From assembly GCA_905250075.1 (NCBI GenBank), contig CAJNOP010000002.1:7615565-7679564 (forward strand): a stretch of 64,000 nucleotides of DNA. The letters run 5' to 3'. The notes under the pieces were generated by a model, which ran no database searches, was not told the origin of the DNA, and saw only the letters and a program-made list of their open reading frames with translations. Positions within the stretch are counted from its first letter, which is position 1; every line of letters begins with the position of its first letter. A program made the translations under genes and the position numbers. This document shows, in pieces, positions 53,988-64,000 of the stretch. The stretch is from Rotaria sp. Silwood1 (Eukaryota; Rotifera; Eurotatoria; Philodinida; Philodinidae).

Positions 53988-55226
53988 ATAGTAAACATAC
54001 ACATCTATTCAAACACGAATATATATATACATTTGGAATAAGAAACACAAACATACATATCTTTCACTTTTTTTTCTGTTTTTGCAACACAACTATATAT
54101 TTCCTACTTCTAGCTTGATGACTATTTCTTTTTGTTTGCATCCTTTATGATTTGCGCACCAGAAAAACATTTCTGAATAGGTACAATGTGTTTTCATATC
54201 GTCAACAATTGTTAGTCATCATTGTCATTATTGCTTTCTTTTTTTATTCGTATGATAAGGCACAAAAAAAGCTGCTTAATTGTTGCTATTATCAAAAGAA
54301 TACATACAGATTTGTATTACTTTTTTTTTATCATTTTTACCTTTTTCTGTGTGTATTTATGAATTATAAAAAAGCAAAAAACCAATACAAGTATATTATA
54401 AAGATTTCTTTTTGATCTACTTATCAAATTTTTTCAATTAAATGATTTATTAGAAACATGATAGTTTCTGTACTTCTTTGTTTAACCCTCATTTATACAA
54501 CCTTTTCTTTTAGCTTGTCTAAACATCGATGATCATTACCAATCAATTTCGTTATCAAGGTCGATTTTCGTTTGTTTGCTTATGCATTCATCAGTAGAAA
54601 CTTGTATGTCTGTTACATACACATGCATTCGTTGTGGTGTGTTACGCATGACCAAGTTTTTTTTTGCATTTTTTTCTCGTTTTTTTTCACATATAGATTG
54701 GCATACTCATCGTTAGATACGTAGGCTGGTGTGCATAACTTGACTCCTTTTCTTTTTCCTTCCCTCGTTTTTTTTCCATCTATATAGGTAATGTTTCTCC
54801 TATATTATTATAAGTCATGCATATTGAAGAAATAGTTATTCCTCGCGTGTCTCACCCTCATGTACTATCCCCGATTACCACGAAGAGAAAAGAATGCCGT
54901 CAACCATGACGCGAGTGTGTACAGATAGATGGTCTCCTTCGGATTGAAGAGAGAGAGAGAGAGATATGCAGAAATGTAAAGAAATACAGAGTAGCGTATT
55001 TTTTTCAAACAATAATAAGCATTGAGTCTTATTTACTTCTAGTGTAGGTGAAGAAAGAGAGATAGAGAGAATATCTATAGAAGGATTTAGTAGAGGTTGT
55101 TTACTTTTTTCTCTTAAAAAAAGAACAGAAAACGTCTTTTTCTTTTTTTTTTCGTATTGATCACCAAAGATAGATTTTTTTTTCCATCGATACATTGCAG
55201 ATCGTTTCCCATCATAGAGTAGGAAT
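53988..55226. other. Spacer between the two paralogues
   Basis: T-rich with a (GA)n tract near 54947-54963; the open frame at 54152-54415 is low-complexity and unsupported. Confidence 0.5.
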
Positions 55227-55653
55227 ATGTACCGTCCACGGTAAGTCTTCGAAAATTTATTTTTTTACATAAGTAGTATTATAAACTATTTGTCTCAAGA
55301 TACCTACCTCCACCCAGGCCACTACCACCACCAGCAGCAGCAGCAGGTGCTGGTGCACTTGGCGGAGCATTAGGTGGCGTCGGTGCTGCTGTCACCTGTA
55401 TCTGCTGTCTTGCAGCAATTGGTTTACTCGGTCTGTGGGCAACTTTTATTCCATTTGTTGCTTTCTTCAGTAAGTTATATATTGATACTTTCAATTGAAT
55501 ATTTTTGTTTTGCTTTAATTAGAATATGCATGGGATCAAGAGACAAGAGCTTTTGGTGGTAGTCCAAACTTTCAAAATCTTCCACAAATCATTTTTCTTC
55601 TTGCAATCTGTCTGTTAACAATTCGTTTTGTCAAACGACAGGTTTCTACATAA
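55227..55653 (+). CDS. Small two-pass Gly/Ala-rich membrane protein, paralogue 2
   Basis: Exons 55227-55240, 55300-55469 and 55523-55653 give 104 aa with junction phases 2 and 1, exactly as in the gene at 53473. Exon 1 encodes only MYRP plus part of an Arg codon. A proline-rich segment (YLPPPRPLPPP) is followed by AAAAGAGALGGALGGVGAAV and the hydrophobic CCLAAIGLLGLWATFIPFVA; exon 3 contains FLLAICLLTIRFVKRQVST, a second hydrophobic helix with a basic end. Exon 2 is GC-rich relative to the region. Shared architecture, phases and the G-L-(F/W)-A-T block with paralogue 1 support common descent, though sequence identity is low. Function unknown. Confidence 0.7.
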
Positions 55654-56479
55654 AACCTTCAAGAAAATATAAAGACTCATTTACGAATATCAATCTACTG
55701 TCGTCATCATCGTCGTCATCGTCGTTGTTGTTATGATCAATTTTTTTTGTTGAACATAAACGTGTATATGCGCGCTAAATAAACACAAAGAAGCAGAGAC
55801 AAGTCGTCATCATACCGTTAATTATTATTATTCTCAACACCACATTTTCTCGATTTTTTTTTCGTTTATCTGTCTTTCTATAATTCGTTTTTTTGTCTTT
55901 TTATTTTCACAAAAATAATTTTTCTTTTTATTCTATGGAAAAAATACGCATCCTCACTTATTGATTCTCTATATTTATTTTATAAAGATTTTCAAACGTG
56001 AAAGGGCATTCAAACAAAGAATTATTGTATAAACTATTGAATAATCGAACATTGCTTTTTATCCTTCTTAATTCAAGTGAAAGAATCAGGCAAGTTCAGT
56101 TCTACTTTCATTCGTAACAACAAAGTTTGAATCAATACAAAGGTCATATAAACTATATCGAATAATATTTTAATTCGTCTCAATAGGATAGGATTGCAAT
56201 GTATCTAAGGTAACGTTAAAAAAAATAAATAAAAGAACTATAAGTCTTTATACATACACATTGTACTTTATGTTTGTTATTTTATTCAAACACTCTTCGC
56301 AAATAAGTAAGCATGTTTATAAATCTGTAGTTCTCACATACTAGTTAAATAATATTTAAATAGATGCAAGAAAAAAAGAAAACCACAGCCGATGTATAAT
56401 TTACAAAACTTCTAGAAAATTTTGTCAAACAATAAAGAATCAAAAATATGTTGCATAATTTTTGCTTTCTATTAACATA
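55654..56479. other. Non-coding stretch
   Basis: 3' flank of paralogue 2, with a CATCGTC-rich patch near 55700-55730; no further genes seen. Confidence 0.5.
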
Positions 56480-57339
56480 CAGGATGTTCTAAAAGTTCGT
56501 GCAAAAAGTTTACATGAATAAGGCTTAAGCCGTTTAAGAAATAAAAATATGCTTTTATTAATCCAATAGTATATGCATTGAAAGTTTCTTTTGTATATAT
56601 TTGGATAAATATCTATGGTTATAAACATAAGAATAAAAATAGTTTAATCCAAGGTCAAATTTAAGCCATTTATCGTCGTGAAAAGAAAATACAAATCGAA
56701 TTCAGTTTATAAACGCCAGACAGATTATATTAGAAATCATTTTCAATGCTTTTACGAAATCAGTATAATAGTAAATGAATAACAATTTGAAAGACTTATA
56801 GCCTGCCTCATTTTACGAATAGTAGCAGGCGGAATCATGGCTTAATATCTACGATGCAGCCATGCAAGATGACATTTGTTCAAAATCTTTATAACGACAG
56901 TTCACAAGATTGATTTTAAGTCCTTAAATTTTGATACTAAGGTTAGGAAATATCAACAAATAGAAGAATTTGTTTTGTTTACCGAACGAATCCTATTTTC
57001 ATTTAAATGGCTTATCGGTAAATATAAAGTGAAAACCTATGCATATATGATGTATATAAACGTTTATTTGAATTCAAAATAATAACCAATCATGGAAATA
57101 AATTAATTCGAAAATAAACTTTCTGCAGGATTCTATTTTTCAAAGACTTCTAAAAGGATCGATTTCATGTGCTTCGAATTCATGATAATCATTTCGAACA
57201 GTTTTTTATAAAACAAATTTTATAAAATAAAACTTAAAAGAACATACTATCATATTATTTAAACAAAAAAAAATTTAATCGCTTGAAATATATAAGAGAT
57301 ATTTACGTGAATCATTGGTATGGACTTCTGAGTACCCTG
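56480..57339. mobile_element. Mariner-like non-autonomous element, 860 bp
   Basis: Left end CAGGATGTTCTAAAAGTTCG; right end on the minus strand CAGGGTACTCAGAAGTCCAT; TA directly outside both ends (56478-56479 and 57340-57341). About 15 of the first 20 bases match. The interior has no transposase frame. Ends of the CAGGGTG(T)TC-AAAAGTCC type with TA duplications are typical of mariner-derived elements. Confidence 0.55.
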
Positions 57340-57484
57340 TATAAATGTACATTTTATATAGTATATCGATGGATAGAGTGAAATAAATAAATACTTATGC
57401 ATGTGATAAGCAGAACAAAATTTATTGATAATACTTCTAAAGAGATTATTTGAACAGTGATTTAATAGTATTAAAATTTACTAT
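57340..57484. other. Spacer between two elements
   Basis: Short AT-rich spacer without features; the two elements sit only about 145 bp apart. Confidence 0.5.
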
Positions 57485-58077
57485 TTAACCCTTTCACGAC
57501 GATTTGATTCTGCAGTGTTTTCGAAAATGTTTTTCGAGAGATTACAACTCAAACGCAAGGAGAAATGAAACTGAATTTTATATGAAACAAAAGTCTGTCG
57601 AAAATGTGATTCAGGAGTATAACCGATAATTCATAGAATGATAATGGGCTGCAGAATCATGAAAAGCTTTAATATTTCAGGAGTATAATTGAGTAGCTTC
57701 ACGGATGGTCACCAATAAAAACTAAATCTCCTCACAAAATTTGTTTCGTCTATCAGACTATGTGGAGCTACCTGTGCTGATTACTTTGGTAAAAAAAATT
57801 TTTAATTTCACAAATAAACGATGGTGCTAGGGCAAAAATACGGCAGTGTTATAGCTCCAACGATAGATCTACTTGAGATTTTTCAGTAGTTTGATCCTAG
57901 CACCGTCATTTGTTAGCTAAATTTAAAATTTTTTTAACCGAAATGATCAGCAGAGATAGCTGCATAAAATCTGCGTGATGAAGAAATTTTCTGAGAACGT
58001 TTTGTTTTTATGACCGCCTAACCAATGTACATTATGGTGTAAGTTACCGGTGGCTGACATCGCTGCGAAAGGGTTAA
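57485..58077. mobile_element. piggyBac-type MITE with nested foldback core
   Basis: TTAA at 57485-57488 and again at 58074-58077 flanks termini CCCTTTCACGACGATTTG (left) and CCCTTTCGCAGCGATGTC (right, minus strand). TTAA targets with CCCTTT-type ends are the mark of piggyBac-superfamily elements. Inside, about 57760-57838 and 57892-57968 form long inverted arms (GATGGTGCTAGG against CCTAGCACCGTC, GTGCTGATTAC against the GCTGATCAT complement) around a short loop. No transposase is encoded. Confidence 0.8.
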
Positions 58078-60391
58078 CATGTACTCTATCAATATACTCA
58101 ACTTTTCTATAAGTAATAATAATAGGATAAAAACACACTCAATTGTTTGCTTCACTGTCATTGATGATTTTTATTGAGAAAATTGTTCTAACGAATCAGT
58201 TTCAATAAATTAAATTTCATAATCATATCCTTGAATTTTTTTAATTTCACCTTCATAAGAAGAAATTTGATTATTATAAAAGATGATCGAGAATTCAAAA
58301 ACCCATATCCATGATGACTCTTATGTACTGGCATTAAAAAATTTATTTTAGAAAAAGAGGCACATTGCAAATTTTTAAAGACACTATTGATTCAAGTAAT
58401 TATATGGTTTACTTATAAGAAGAGATCGTATTTTCTCACTTGATGTCGTCATTGAATGTGACTGACACAATTATTATCTATAAATATTCTAACAGACATT
58501 TCGGAATAAATCAAAAACAAAATTGCTATTATTAAAAGTATATATCAATACATTAATTTGTGACAACAGTAACTGCAAATTTTCAAAAATTTCCATTTTT
58601 TTAAACAAAATTTCAAAGTAGAAAAAAGAGAAAACAACAACAGAAAATGTACTGATGAAAAAAGTCGACAAGAAAAACCTTGAAAATTCATTCTTGATGA
58701 CCCAAGTTTTCAAAAAACGTAGTACTTATTTTTATGCTACGACTGAGACTGTTGAAATTTCCTGTACTTATTTACGCTCATAGGATGGCGATAAAGATGT
58801 CTTCAAAATTTTACGGTAGCAGTGACTCTATCGATATCTCTACTAATAATTTACTGCAGAACAAGCTAAATATTGACGAAAAAACGTGCTTAATGACATT
58901 TGATATATTTAAAACATTTTTCTCTTCGTCATCTAGATCATATCAAATCATTAAACCTAATGAATCCACCTTTTTGACAGATGCATCTCAACATCGCCCA
59001 AAGGTGAAAAAAACATGACTAAAATGCTACAAGTATTCTTTAATTTCTGTATGACAAATGATTAGCAACTGTTCGATTTCAATTATCTTGAGTTTTTACT
59101 TTGGTGCACGAAAGTTTTTAATTAATAATATTGGTATCATATGGCACGTATTAGAGAAGCATTCGGTAAAAAGAAACAATTATTTCTCAAAGATATTAGA
59201 TTTGAAGTGTTATAACTCTTCGCAGCTTTTCAAATGTATTTATTTTGTAATATTAGTCCTTTTATAACAACACAAATATCAGTTAAATAGATCCATGTTT
59301 TCTTTTATAATAACAAAGTGCAAGAAAAGGACGAAAATACTTTGTAATATAATAAAAATTGTGACCAACCAGGCATGATTTGCACTATTTTACTTGAGAG
59401 AAATGTAGGTCATCTGATTTAACAAAATATTTTTTTGCTTGTTGAATGTTTTGCAAAATTTTGTAAAATTTTTGACGTTCATTATCAACCTGAAATATAT
59501 ACTGTGCGAATGATAATATTTTTTCACTTCATCAATTGTGTTATTCTAATTCAGCATCAGAACAACTTGTAAAACAAGAACGATAAATAACCTTGAGAAA
59601 AAAAGAAAATATTCTATGCTTTTTTTTTCAAATGATCAATGCCTAGTTTATTTTTAGAGCAATAATATCAAAACTTGCATTGAATAAGCTATCATTGTAT
59701 ATTTGTATAGTAAATATTGATTTAAGATAAAGGGAAAAAAAAGAAGAAAAGAATTAACTTTTCAGGTTAAAATGAAGAAAAAGAAAAAACATGTTCGCTC
59801 GTTTTATTGATATTGTATTATTACAGTAAGTTATTTGAAAATTGATCAAATAAAAAAATGTCAAAGATCACGTTCATATTTTTTAATATTATAGTATGAT
59901 CTATATATAGAAACATTCATTTTGTAAAGCAATAAAAAGAAAAAGACTTTGTTTGACAATCAGTGACATCTGTTAAAATTTAATAAAGGAAAATAAATTT
60001 CTAATGAAATAGATTGTGCATAAAAATTTAAATAACTTGTATTTTATTAAGCAATTCGTATGCATAAATAAATAAAAAAAACGAATCGAACGCTGATATT
60101 ACTGATAATTGAAATAAATGTACCTTAAGCAAATAAATGCATGTTCGACGCGACATCGAATAAATGTCTCATATTGTTTGTTTTTTTTTTTTCTTCTTCT
60201 GTTCTTTCGATCAGTCAAACGATCAACAGAAATGCGAGCTATTCAATGAACCGTAAAATTAAAAACTATTAAAAACAAAACAAATCGAAATATACATTTA
60301 AAATATTTGTTTACGATATTCGATCGATATGATTTTACAAAGCTACAATGACATAAATTTTTTTTATTTTTTTTTATTTTCAATTTTCTAG
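58078..60391. other. Non-coding stretch with exon-like fragments
   Basis: On the minus strand 59489-59385 reads, after a good TTTCAG acceptor, VDNERQKFYKILQNIQQAKK and on to SDDLHFSQVK and TAG; just upstream a block after TTCTCAAG reads VIYRSCFTSCSDAELE but meets TAA without a donor. These may be remnants of a gene's 3' end. Open frames at 58734-59018 and 58489-58713 are unsupported. Confidence 0.3.
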
Positions 60392-61502
60392 ATGTCTTCC
60401 TCAAAGGAATCCTCAAATAATTCTAATAATAACAATTCAACTTATCAAAATCATTTATCAGATTATGAAAATGATGCATATTTGTATAATAATCATTAAA
60501 ATTTATTTTTTTTTTAATTATTTATTCATGTTGTGTTTAGAAATTCGCAAATATATTCTCAACAACAAATATCAGGTCATGGTTTTGACCATAGAGGACA
60601 ATCGTATGTTATGTAATTAATTTAACTAGATATAAATTTATTGTTTTTGATTTAATCATTAGTTATGAAAATCATTTATTTCAACAAATGTGTCCTTTTC
60701 AAGATGATGCTGATGAAGATTTACCAAATGAAATAGTTGCTGAATTAGATGCAAGAAATCGTATACAAACAAATATTAATGATGAAGATGATTCGGTTTT
60801 TTCTGATGTTGTACAAGATGCTTTTAAAAAATATCAAAACGAGGTATATATATATATAAGATAGACACACATAAATAATTTTATCTATATTTTCGTTATA
60901 TTTGTCGAATAGTCAAAATGTTGAAGTCATAATGATACGGTATTATTATAAAAACATATAAATATGTAACAAAAAAAAACAGAGAAAATTCAAGAAAGAG
61001 ATTTTTATTTTTAGATGTGTAATAATAGATTCTCCAGAGAAGACTTATTTATTTTAATAATGAAGTATCTGCTTTCATTTTTATTTTGACTATTTTAAAT
61101 GCTAAAAATCTAACCAATAATTTAATAACCTGAATTTATTATTGTTTGTAAGGATTTTCTTTGTTAGAATTTTATTGTTTTATTTTTTAGCAAGATGAAT
61201 TATATGCGCAAATGGAAGAATGTTGGAATTATATGAGTTCGGAAAATAATTTTGTTGATACACCAAAAGCTTCAGTAATTTAAATAAATATATATACATC
61301 TTGAGAAGATTATTTAAATAATTTTTTTTTTTTCTAGATTGAACAACCTCAACAAAGTAAATTAAATCCGGATGCAGTTGAATTTAAACCATCATGGTTA
61401 AAATCATCGTCATCATCATCATCATCAAATACAACAACAAATGAAGGATCTTTTGTTATCTTGACATCTAGTCAACCTGAAGAGTCACAAAAAAAAATTT
61501 AA
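60392..61502 (+). CDS. PAM2-motif protein, PAIP2-like
   Basis: Exons 60392-60483, 60541-60603, 60663-60843, 61191-61274 and 61338-61502 close in phase to 194 aa. Near the C-terminus, residues 148-160 read KLNPDAVEFKPSW, a clear PAM2 motif (L-N-x-x-A-x-E-F-x-P), which binds the MLLE domain of cytoplasmic poly(A)-binding protein. The middle of the protein is acidic and helical (DDADEDLPNEIVAELDARN, DVVQDAFKKYQNEQDELYAQ, MEECWNYM), comparable in position to the acidic PAM1 region of vertebrate PAIP2, a translation inhibitor acting on PABP. The N-terminus is Ser/Asn/Gln-rich. Total size is larger than vertebrate PAIP2 (about 127 aa), and PAM2 also occurs in other proteins, so PAIP2 orthology is an inference; PABP binding is the firm part. 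The start Met directly follows a TTTTCTAG that may be a 5' UTR splice acceptor. Confidence 0.8.
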
Positions 61503-62087
61503 ATGTTTGTTTGCACTATTTGAGAAAAAAACATCTACCATGTATATTTACTAAAGAAATTCATCTTTGTGACATTGTCTTTATTTTTTGTTCTATATAT
61601 TTTTTTTTCTACTCTTCAACCATCTACGAAAGGAATAGAAAAAAAAAGAGAATATTTGTCGACGTCTACCCGGCTTGGCATAACTGCTTATATGTTAGTG
61701 ATTTTTATCGTAAAAGAAAAAAGAAAAAGAAAAAAGAAAAAAAAAACGGAAAATTTTTTTTTTAATGTCGACTAAAACTACTGACCTTCAAAAGAATTAT
61801 GTGTAGATGTTTTTTTATCGTTACTTGTTCTTTCTTTCTTATTTCAGATGACGTTGCAATAGATTCGACGAAAATTTTCTTTCTTTTTTTTTTCGAATGT
61901 CGTTTATCATTGAAAAATGACTATTTTGTCATTTGAATTTATTGTTTCTCTTTTTCTTTTCTTTTAACTTCGATGTTTTATTTCATATTTGAAATATAAT
62001 AATACTTTTTGTATTTATTTTTATTTTTGTTTTCTTTTTATTTACAATAGATTCATTTTGTTTCATTATAAGAAAAAAAAAAAAAGG
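61503..62087. other. Intergenic, T/A tract-rich
   Basis: 3' flank of the PAM2 gene and 5' flank of the zinc-finger gene; several homopolymer runs. Open frames are AAG/AAA low-complexity and unsupported. Confidence 0.5.
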
Positions 62088-64000
62088 ATGGCAACTGCTC
62101 GATCTCGTAAATCACATTCTTCATGTAAACATATTTGCAGTAAATGTCGTTCACGTGATACAGAAAATTTATCTCTTGATACAAGTCATTTATCTATACC
62201 TATAACGGATACAAATCCAACTAGAAATTCATATGAAAATACACCATCACCATCATCAAATGCATCAACAACTACAATGGAACCATCATCATCTAAATAT
62301 GGTCATCGAATATTGTCATCAACTTTAAAAAGTAAAACTTGCTCTTTTTCTTTTTTCGAAGAAAAATTAAATTTTTTATTATTTTCTTTTTATTAAAAAC
62401 AAAAGATGATCATTCCAATATGTCTATTAAACGCCGATCTCGTTGTGATAAACTTTTTCATTATACACAAATGATTAATCGACAATATATGATAACCATG
62501 ACAAAAATTTTATTTCAAATGCAAAGAGAAGTTTATAAATTGAAACGACGTACACATCGTGTTGAACAATTAGTTATTAAACAAGCAAAAAAAGTTCAAC
62601 CAATTATTCGTATTCCTCGTTTAACCAAAGGTTCTTAAAATAAAACAACAACAATATATATATATTTTTTTTTTTTGCTCATAAACAATTGTTCGTTTCT
62701 TATTTAGATCAACTTTCAACAATTTGTGTTAATAATAATGAAGAAATTGTACAAGATACTATAGCAATACCTGATAATAATAATAATGATATTAAAATTA
62801 TTAAAAATACAAAATCAAATACAGCAAAAAGTATTAAACGTTTGAGTATGTAATTGTTTAATTCTTTTTTTTTTCATTCAGGGTCAAATATAAAATACGT
62901 CTAGGTACAAATCGTATTTTTTGACTTCTTGGACATCTAGTATAAACAAAAACGACTTACTATAGAAATTTTTCTCTAGAACTATTACCAACTGTAGCTC
63001 TGGGCAGCAGGTTGCCCTAACACAGAATCGAACGGATTATCCCAGACAAATAACCATCAATGACTTGTCAAACTGTCATTCCATGGTTGATGATATTGAA
63101 GCTTGCACTCAGTGCATCGAATTGCTACTCAAGAAAATAACTATCTGCTCATATTAGTATCATCTTCAACTTCATGAATTAATCATGTTGGAGTGTGAGC
63201 GATGTGTATCGTGTTAGCTAGGAGTACTCTTCTCATTCGATTCTGTTTCTATGGAAAATTTCAAATTGAATTCGTAAATAAGTTTTCCTAAGACGAAACA
63301 CGACATTGACTTTAAAAATCTGGTAATAATGCTATATTTTGACAGAAATAAGCTAAGGACTAGAAATCTTTTCTCAAAATATTCATAGTTCATTAGATTC
63401 TGCATGATGCATATAGTCTTGAATCAAAACTAATTAATCAATTTGGAAACTTTCAACATTAGCTTGAAAATTTTGTCGAAAGTTGTATGACAAAAAAAAA
63501 CTATTGATATTGATTGTCTGAATGTTTATAAATGTTTGACACTTCTCGTTCGCTTGAACATCGTTTATAGATGATCGCTTATTAATTTTCTTTTTTTTTT
63601 TTTGTTAGAAGAAAAGCATAAGCCTACAAAAAATATATTAACTTTATCAAAAAAATCTCGACCAACTATTTGGATAAATAATCGACAAAAACCTATTGAT
63701 CCAAATAAATATTGTTCATTTTGTCAACATGAATTTTCAAAACGATCAAATTTTTTAATACATGTTAGAAATATTCATAAAGGAATTTTACCACCACTAA
63801 TCAATGAACAAGATCAATCATTATTAGAAATGAATGCAGAACATATGGAAAAAAGTTTTAATGAACCAACAGATAATTCTTTAACTGAAACAACAAATGA
63901 TCAAACAGGTAAATATATTATTATAAGAAAATTTATTTTTATGTTTAAATAGTAGTTACTTTTAATGATAAAATAGAAACATCACGAGCGATTATTGATC
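62088..64000 (+). CDS. C2H2 zinc-finger protein, 3' end beyond window
   Basis: Exons 62088-62331, 62406-62630, 62708-62845, 63609-63908 and 63977 onward; every junction is phase 1 and the frame stays open to the window edge. About 310 residues are visible. The N-terminus has a Cys/His-containing stretch (SSCKHICSKCRSRD) and a Ser/Thr/Asn-rich linker. Exon 2 is strongly basic and helical (MQREVYKLKRRTHRVEQLVI). Exon 4 carries one C2H2 finger, CSFCQHEFSKRSNFLIHVRN then IH (C238, C241, H254, H259; spacing 2-12-4). More fingers may follow downstream. Likely a DNA- or RNA-binding nuclear protein; targets unknown. Intron 3 (62846-63608) is long and includes a GC-richer patch near 62990-63130. Confidence 0.8.

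Noticed and set aside
62990..63130. Possible tRNA-derived SINE on the minus strand (GTTCGATTC box)
   Set aside because: The flanking bases do not pair as a T-arm and no A box is found at the right distance; left as an unexplained GC-richer intron patch.

Overview
The window is eukaryotic: strongly AT-rich, with genes broken by short GT-AG introns (about 40-70 nt, plus a few of 0.4-4 kb), no operons and no bacterial-type ribosome binding sites. The gene set (TENT4-type poly(A) polymerase, DUF4140/DUF4139 protein, DUF1295 reductase, rhodopsin-like GPCR, PAM2/PAIP2-like protein, C2H2 zinc finger, WDFY3-like sequence and a divergent F-box/LRR-like family), together with a TGTGGG array of the kind reported as the bdelloid telomere repeat, points to a bdelloid rotifer, perhaps an AT-rich genus such as Rotaria. 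The species-group call is inference; no mitochondrial or rRNA marker is present. There are two assembly gaps: 10 N at 35793-35802 and 100 N at 51281-51380.

Layout. 2.3-5.3 kb (-): five-exon gene joining a TIR-like domain to tandem repeats resembling the bacterial BTRD1/polyglycine-hydrolase-like repeat. 7.0-10.7 kb (+): ten-exon TENT4 (PAPD5/7) gene. 11.8-12.35 kb: 580-bp foldback MITE. 14.0-15.0 kb (-): secreted protein of unknown function. 15.9-17.1 kb (-): DUF1295 membrane reductase. 17.1-26.4 kb: gene-poor stretch with a 126-bp MITE and a 988-bp near-palindromic element. 26.4-32.4 kb (+): divergent GPCR with a 4.2-kb intron. 35.0-35.8 kb (+): Ser/Thr-rich protein cut by a gap. 37.4-38.1 kb (-): small unknown protein. 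40.6-42.5 kb (-): broken F-box-family gene. 44.3-46.2 kb (+): DUF4139 protein. 47.9-52.2 kb: two inverted copies of a repeat end around a decayed 5' fragment of WDFY3, a telomere-type array and a gap. 53.5-55.7 kb (+): two tandem paralogous small membrane proteins. 56.5-58.1 kb: a mariner-like and a piggyBac-like non-autonomous element. 60.4-61.5 kb (+): PAM2/PAIP2-like protein. 62.1 kb to the end (+): C2H2 zinc-finger gene running off the window.

No shared pathway links most neighbours. TENT4 (RNA tailing) and the PAM2 protein (PABP control) both touch poly(A) biology but lie 50 kb apart, so no functional link is claimed. Exon coordinates were obtained by hand-splicing and checking that phases close. 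For every gene annotated as intact the exon lengths sum to a whole number of codons; in the two pseudogenes they do not without frame repairs. The most unusual items are the TIR/repeat fusion with a substituted catalytic position, the telomere-type array abutting a gap and lying between inverted repeats that bracket a pseudogene, and the cluster of foldback elements.
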